Of a stretch of 64,000 nucleotides of DNA, positions 60,854 through 64,000 are shown piece by piece (the stretch's first letter is position 1; each line of letters starts with the position of its first letter). A program made the position numbers and the translations under genes. Under the pieces are notes generated by a model, which saw only the letters and a program-made list of their open reading frames with translations, did no database searches and had not been told where the DNA came from. This DNA comes from RHLJ01 sp965212165 (GTDB lineage Bacteria; Bacteroidota; Rhodothermia; Balneolales; Balneolaceae). The DNA lies in assembly GCA_965212165.1 (NCBI GenBank), contig OZ243096.1:2604001-2668000 (forward strand), given 5' to 3'.

Positions 60854-63343
60854 CTAAAATCTAATCCACTCTCGATCTTCAAGCCACTGAATTAATGCTG
60901 GTAAGAACGTAACGGATGTCAATAGAGTCATTCCAATCCCGATAACTGCCATAATTCCTAGTGATTGTAAGCCTGGATGAGAAACAAATAACAAGCCTGC
61001 AAAACCAAGCATTGTAGTTACAGAACCCATTGTAATATGCTGCCCTGTACTTGAAAGTACAGTCCACATACTGTTCTTACCTTCATCTCTATAACGATGA
61101 GCTAAATGAACACCACTGTCCTCTCCTATTCCTAAAATTGCAGGTAATACAACCAAGTTATAAAAATTGAACTGTAGCCCAAAGATCATCATAATTCCAA
61201 AAAGCCAAAGTAAACCAACTGCCAAAGGAAGCATGGCAATTAACGACCAACGGAATGATCGAAAACTGAATATCATGAATAAATAAATAATAATAAAAGT
61301 CGCTCCAACCATATACGGACTTTCTGTTCTCATTAAGTCCAACATAGATGCAGCTACAATACTAGTACTCGCAGCATGAAAAGATTTGCCATTATCTAAG
61401 ATTACTTCCCCCACATCATCTTTAAATGCAATTGATAACCTACCATCTGATAGACCTACAGAAGGATAAATAATAACAAACCGTCCAACTTCTCCATCTT
61501 TTGTTACAAACCTAGATTTCAAGTAATCAGGGATTTGATCTATAGTTAGTGGTACTGTAGTCTTTGAAGCTCTTCTAAGTTTATCTAAATCTTCATCATC
61601 ATTATTAACGATAAAGGGATCTTTCAATAACTCTCGAATGTTCGCAATAGCTGAAAGTTTTGCATCTTCTTCTTCTATAGAAGTAGGGAAACGTTCTTGT
61701 AGTGATTCAATACTTTGAATTGTTGGTGAGGTCGTATCTTGTTCTAAACGAACTCTTAAAACTTCCATAAGGGTTTCTACTTCAAGATCAGAATCTGCGA
61801 TTATATAGGCTGGGTTTCTTTTCCCTGACTCCCCAACTTGGCCAGCAACTCTTCGAAATTCTTCATAATTAGGAAATTTTGGCTCAAGCTTACCGAAATC
61901 ATATTGAAAGCTAAGATTACCACTAAAAGCTATTACAACTCCGGAAATAACTAAGCCCAATAAAACAATAGTTCTAGCAAATGGATATCTTTTCTTGGAT
62001 ATATTATGAAAGTCCTCATCATGACTAAAGAGAATAAGGTTATAACGCTCAAAAATAACCAATAAAGACGGTAACACATATAACATGGCAAATAGTGCCA
62101 ACATGATCCCTGTACCTGATATAAAGCCAAATTCAGAGAACCCACGGAAATCAGCGAACATTAATACATAAAGAGCACAGGCTGTAGTAAAAGCACTTAC
62201 TAAAATTGCTTCACCAGTTTTATCATTAGTTGTATAAATAGCCTCTTCTACATCCATTCCTCCTGATCTTAATTCGATGTAACGAGCGTAATAATGAATC
62301 CCGTAATCGATCCCTAATCCAAATAAAATCACAAATAGCACTGAGGTCATAGTGTTTAACATACCCAGATAGAAATAGGTAAGACCAAAAGTCCATAGCA
62401 GACTAATTAGTAAAGGTACACCGATAATTAAAACTGGAATTGGTATTCTAACGATATGGCTCCATATCGTATAGCCTTTTTCATTCTTTGAACCTTTTCT
62501 AAAGTGCAGATATTTTTTAATGAAGAAGTAAAGCATTACTAATAAAATCACACTACTTATCCCAGAAGCAAAGCTTCCAATAACATCACTCATTATGGAG
62601 GTAAGCTCTTCAAGATGCCTTTTTAGTCTACCTCCAAATTGCACTTCCATATCGGGATGAAATGAAGCTGGATTTAATGCAGTGATTAATGAATCATAAA
62701 CCACAAACATATCTTCTAAATATTTTATATCACTTTTTGATCCCGTTGGATAGAATTTTATAACCATAATGGTGCTATCACCGTTAATAGGATACTCAGC
62801 AGGTACTAGAGTCTCATAACTTTCTTGGAACCCTTCCGCTCTATTGTCTTCTTCTTCATCTTCACCTAAATCAAAATAAAATGGGTTTGCTTCTTCTTTT
62901 GCTTGTTCAATTTCGTCCTCAAGCCATTCTGTGATATCAATTAATTCCTGATTACTTGCTAAATAAAGAGCATTATCCTTTAAAATTTCGGTGTCTTTTC
63001 TATACTCAGCTCTTTTGAAATATGCATCATTATATCTAGCATAATAAAGTTCAAGAGTTTTTGGAATCAGCGCTTCTGCGAATGCTTTATTAGCTTCGAA
63101 ACTAGGTGACTTTATCGCAACCTGCATTTCACTTTCACCACCTACCGTTTCCTGAAGCCTTTCTAAGGCAAGAACGTTTGGGTTATCATCAGGTAACAAA
63201 TTTGCAATATCAGTATCTACCTTAAGATTAGAGGCATAGAAGCCACTCACTGATGCCAAGACTAGACAAAAAAATATGACCAGAAAAGGGTACTGAATAT
63301 TTAATTTAAGAAGAGGACGAAAAAAGTTTAATATGCGTTTCAT
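60854..63343 (-). CDS. MMPL/RND-superfamily exporter
   Basis: The 829-residue protein has the RND topology: a first membrane segment (about residues 15-35), a large periplasmic domain, about five membrane segments, then the pattern again. Two conserved motifs mark the fourth segments: GLGIDYGIHYYARYIELR (about residue 344) and GIGEDSGVHLAHRYRDEG (about residue 733). It resembles HpnN/MmpL-type lipid or hopanoid exporters. No periplasmic or outer-membrane partner is adjacent, so its substrate is unknown. Confidence 0.9.
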   Translation of the reverse strand: MKRILNFFRPLLKLNIQYPFLVIFFCLVLASVSGFYASNLKVDTDIANLLPDDNPNVLALERLQETVGGESEMQVAIKSPSFEANKAFAEALIPKTLELYYARYNDAYFKRAEYRKDTEILKDNALYLASNQELIDITEWLEDEIEQAKEEANPFYFDLGEDEEEDNRAEGFQESYETLVPAEYPINGDSTIMVIKFYPTGSKSDIKYLEDMFVVYDSLITALNPASFHPDMEVQFGGRLKRHLEELTSIMSDVIGSFASGISSVILLVMLYFFIKKYLHFRKGSKNEKGYTIWSHIVRIPIPVLIIGVPLLISLLWTFGLTYFYLGMLNTMTSVLFVILFGLGIDYGIHYYARYIELRSGGMDVEEAIYTTNDKTGEAILVSAFTTACALYVLMFADFRGFSEFGFISGTGIMLALFAMLYVLPSLLVIFERYNLILFSHDEDFHNISKKRYPFARTIVLLGLVISGVVIAFSGNLSFQYDFGKLEPKFPNYEEFRRVAGQVGESGKRNPAYIIADSDLEVETLMEVLRVRLEQDTTSPTIQSIESLQERFPTSIEEEDAKLSAIANIRELLKDPFIVNNDDEDLDKLRRASKTTVPLTIDQIPDYLKSRFVTKDGEVGRFVIIYPSVGLSDGRLSIAFKDDVGEVILDNGKSFHAASTSIVAASMLDLMRTESPYMVGATFIIIYLFMIFSFRSFRWSLIAMLPLAVGLLWLFGIMMIFGLQFNFYNLVVLPAILGIGEDSGVHLAHRYRDEGKNSMWTVLSSTGQHITMGSVTTMLGFAGLLFVSHPGLQSLGIMAVIGIGMTLLTSVTFLPALIQWLEDREWIRF

Positions 63344-63492
63344 CTACAGTTTTTTATGTGCGTCAAGTATAAGAAATTTAGAGTAGCTTTACTTTACTAC
63401 GATCATAATAATTAAAGAAACCCAATTTTCATTTACACAATCTGATTACCTTCCTAACCGTTCATAGGATGACAAATTCATCAAGATCTTAT

Positions 63493-64000
63493 ATGAAAGT
63501 ATTTACTCTATTAATTGCTTATTACTTTGCTTTTAGTATTCATGGTATATCTCAAACATACCCAATCTCTCCTGAGGGAGATTTACGATATTTAGATGCA
63601 TCTGAGATTACCCAGCATGAAAAAAAAGGTGGGTTCTATAATGAATTTTGGAACTATCATATTGCATTAGAAAATGGTGCTGAAATATATTTAAACTATT
63701 CGATTTCACACTTTGGTGGTGTTCGAGATGCTGTATCAGGAGCAAGATTATCTCTTTTGAATTGGAATAATGAAAACTATTCCGCGGCAAGAGAATATAA
63801 TCTAGAGAAACTAAGCTTCGAGGAAGATAAATATAAATTCTTGCTTCATCCTGAACGAGGTATTTGGTTTGAGGGTAAATTACCTGATCAACATAAAGTA
63901 CATTTCAGAACAAATAAAAACGGAATTGATTATGATATTAATTTAGACTTTACAGATCCGATAGAGGGTTTTACTTGGGGTGATGGTAATTTTGACTTAA
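63493..64000 (+). CDS. exported protein, N-terminal part (cut by window edge)
   Basis: An open frame from ATG at 63493 runs to the window end (169 codons visible). It has a signal peptide (MKVFTLLIAYYFAF... cleavage about GISQ) and then a beta-rich sequence with ENGAEIYLNYSISHFGG and WNYHIALENG. The layout faintly resembles the lipocalin-like AttH/CrtC family (start of a large beta-barrel), but I would not assign it firmly. An in-frame ATG at 63469 would add eight residues; I chose the inner start because it gives a clean signal peptide. The gene continues beyond the window. Confidence 0.7.
   Translation, partial: MKVFTLLIAYYFAFSIHGISQTYPISPEGDLRYLDASEITQHEKKGGFYNEFWNYHIALENGAEIYLNYSISHFGGVRDAVSGARLSLLNWNNENYSAAREYNLEKLSFEEDKYKFLLHPERGIWFEGKLPDQHKVHFRTNKNGIDYDINLDFTDPIEGFTWGDGNFDL

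Noticed and set aside
1..64000. CRISPR array, tRNA, insertion sequence or phage genes
   Set aside because: No spaced direct repeats, tRNA-like clover leaf, transposase or phage structural gene was recognised on either strand by eye; a short tRNA could still be missed.

Overview
The window is a chromosomal segment from an AT-rich Gram-negative bacterium of the Bacteroidota/Rhodothermota/Balneolota (FCB) group, most likely a Balneolota-type marine lineage. The evidence is: C-terminal type IX (Por) sorting tails of the NPFNPST...KRMMLIK kind on two secreted proteins; two PorV/PorQ-like outer-membrane barrels; a BshC-type bacillithiol enzyme; a DUF151 nuclease with a UVR tail; many TTG/GTG starts; and few clear Shine-Dalgarno sites. 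The assignment is an inference from gene content. No tRNA, rRNA, CRISPR array, insertion sequence or prophage was seen, and no gene-free stretch exceeds 300 bases.

Region 1 (1-5908, minus strand) is a trp operon in the order leader peptide-trpE-trpS-trpG-trpD-trpC-trpF-trpB; trpB runs off the left edge. Upstream of trpE is a complete ribosome-mediated attenuator: a 24-residue leader peptide with three consecutive Trp codons, an 11-bp antiterminator pairing, and a competing terminator hairpin ending in nine T. Tryptophanyl-tRNA synthetase lies inside the operon and so under the same control. Region 2 (6006-15363, plus) is a tightly overlapping eight-gene block: a lipoprotein, an Asp-box (BNR) secreted protein, two PorV/PorQ-like barrels, then glycosyltransferase, flippase, deacetylase-like protein and glycosyltransferase. 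It looks like a surface glycan/surface protein operon.

Region 3 (15354-26787, minus) is housekeeping: dxr-rseP-psd-pssA (isoprenoid start, site-2 protease, phosphatidylethanolamine synthesis), aroE-pgeF-deacetylase, an SRPBCC protein, tmk, a PspC protein, 5-formyltetrahydrofolate cyclo-ligase, bshC and a bifunctional-nuclease-family protein. Region 4 (26994-33027) has a collagen-like lipoprotein, an RDD membrane protein followed by what looks like a cupin gene remnant, queD-queE-SDR, and a PPTase-DUF2520-alkyltransferase-like-redoxin run. Region 5 (33127-42177) has lysS and a LolE-like permease, two secreted cohesin-type proteins with sorting tails, and alanine dehydrogenase.

Region 6 (42366-53603, plus) has a lipoprotein zinc protease and a three-gene set of sensor histidine kinase, secreted FecR-domain protein and a 1571-residue protein with about twelve PKD-like repeats. 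This set is the best candidate here for an undescribed envelope system, but its function is unknown. Region 7 (53690-64000) has trkA-trkH potassium uptake, an MFS transporter, a P-loop protein, two glyoxalase-fold proteins, a seven-repeat FG-GAP propeller protein, an MMPL/RND exporter and a truncated exported protein at the right edge.
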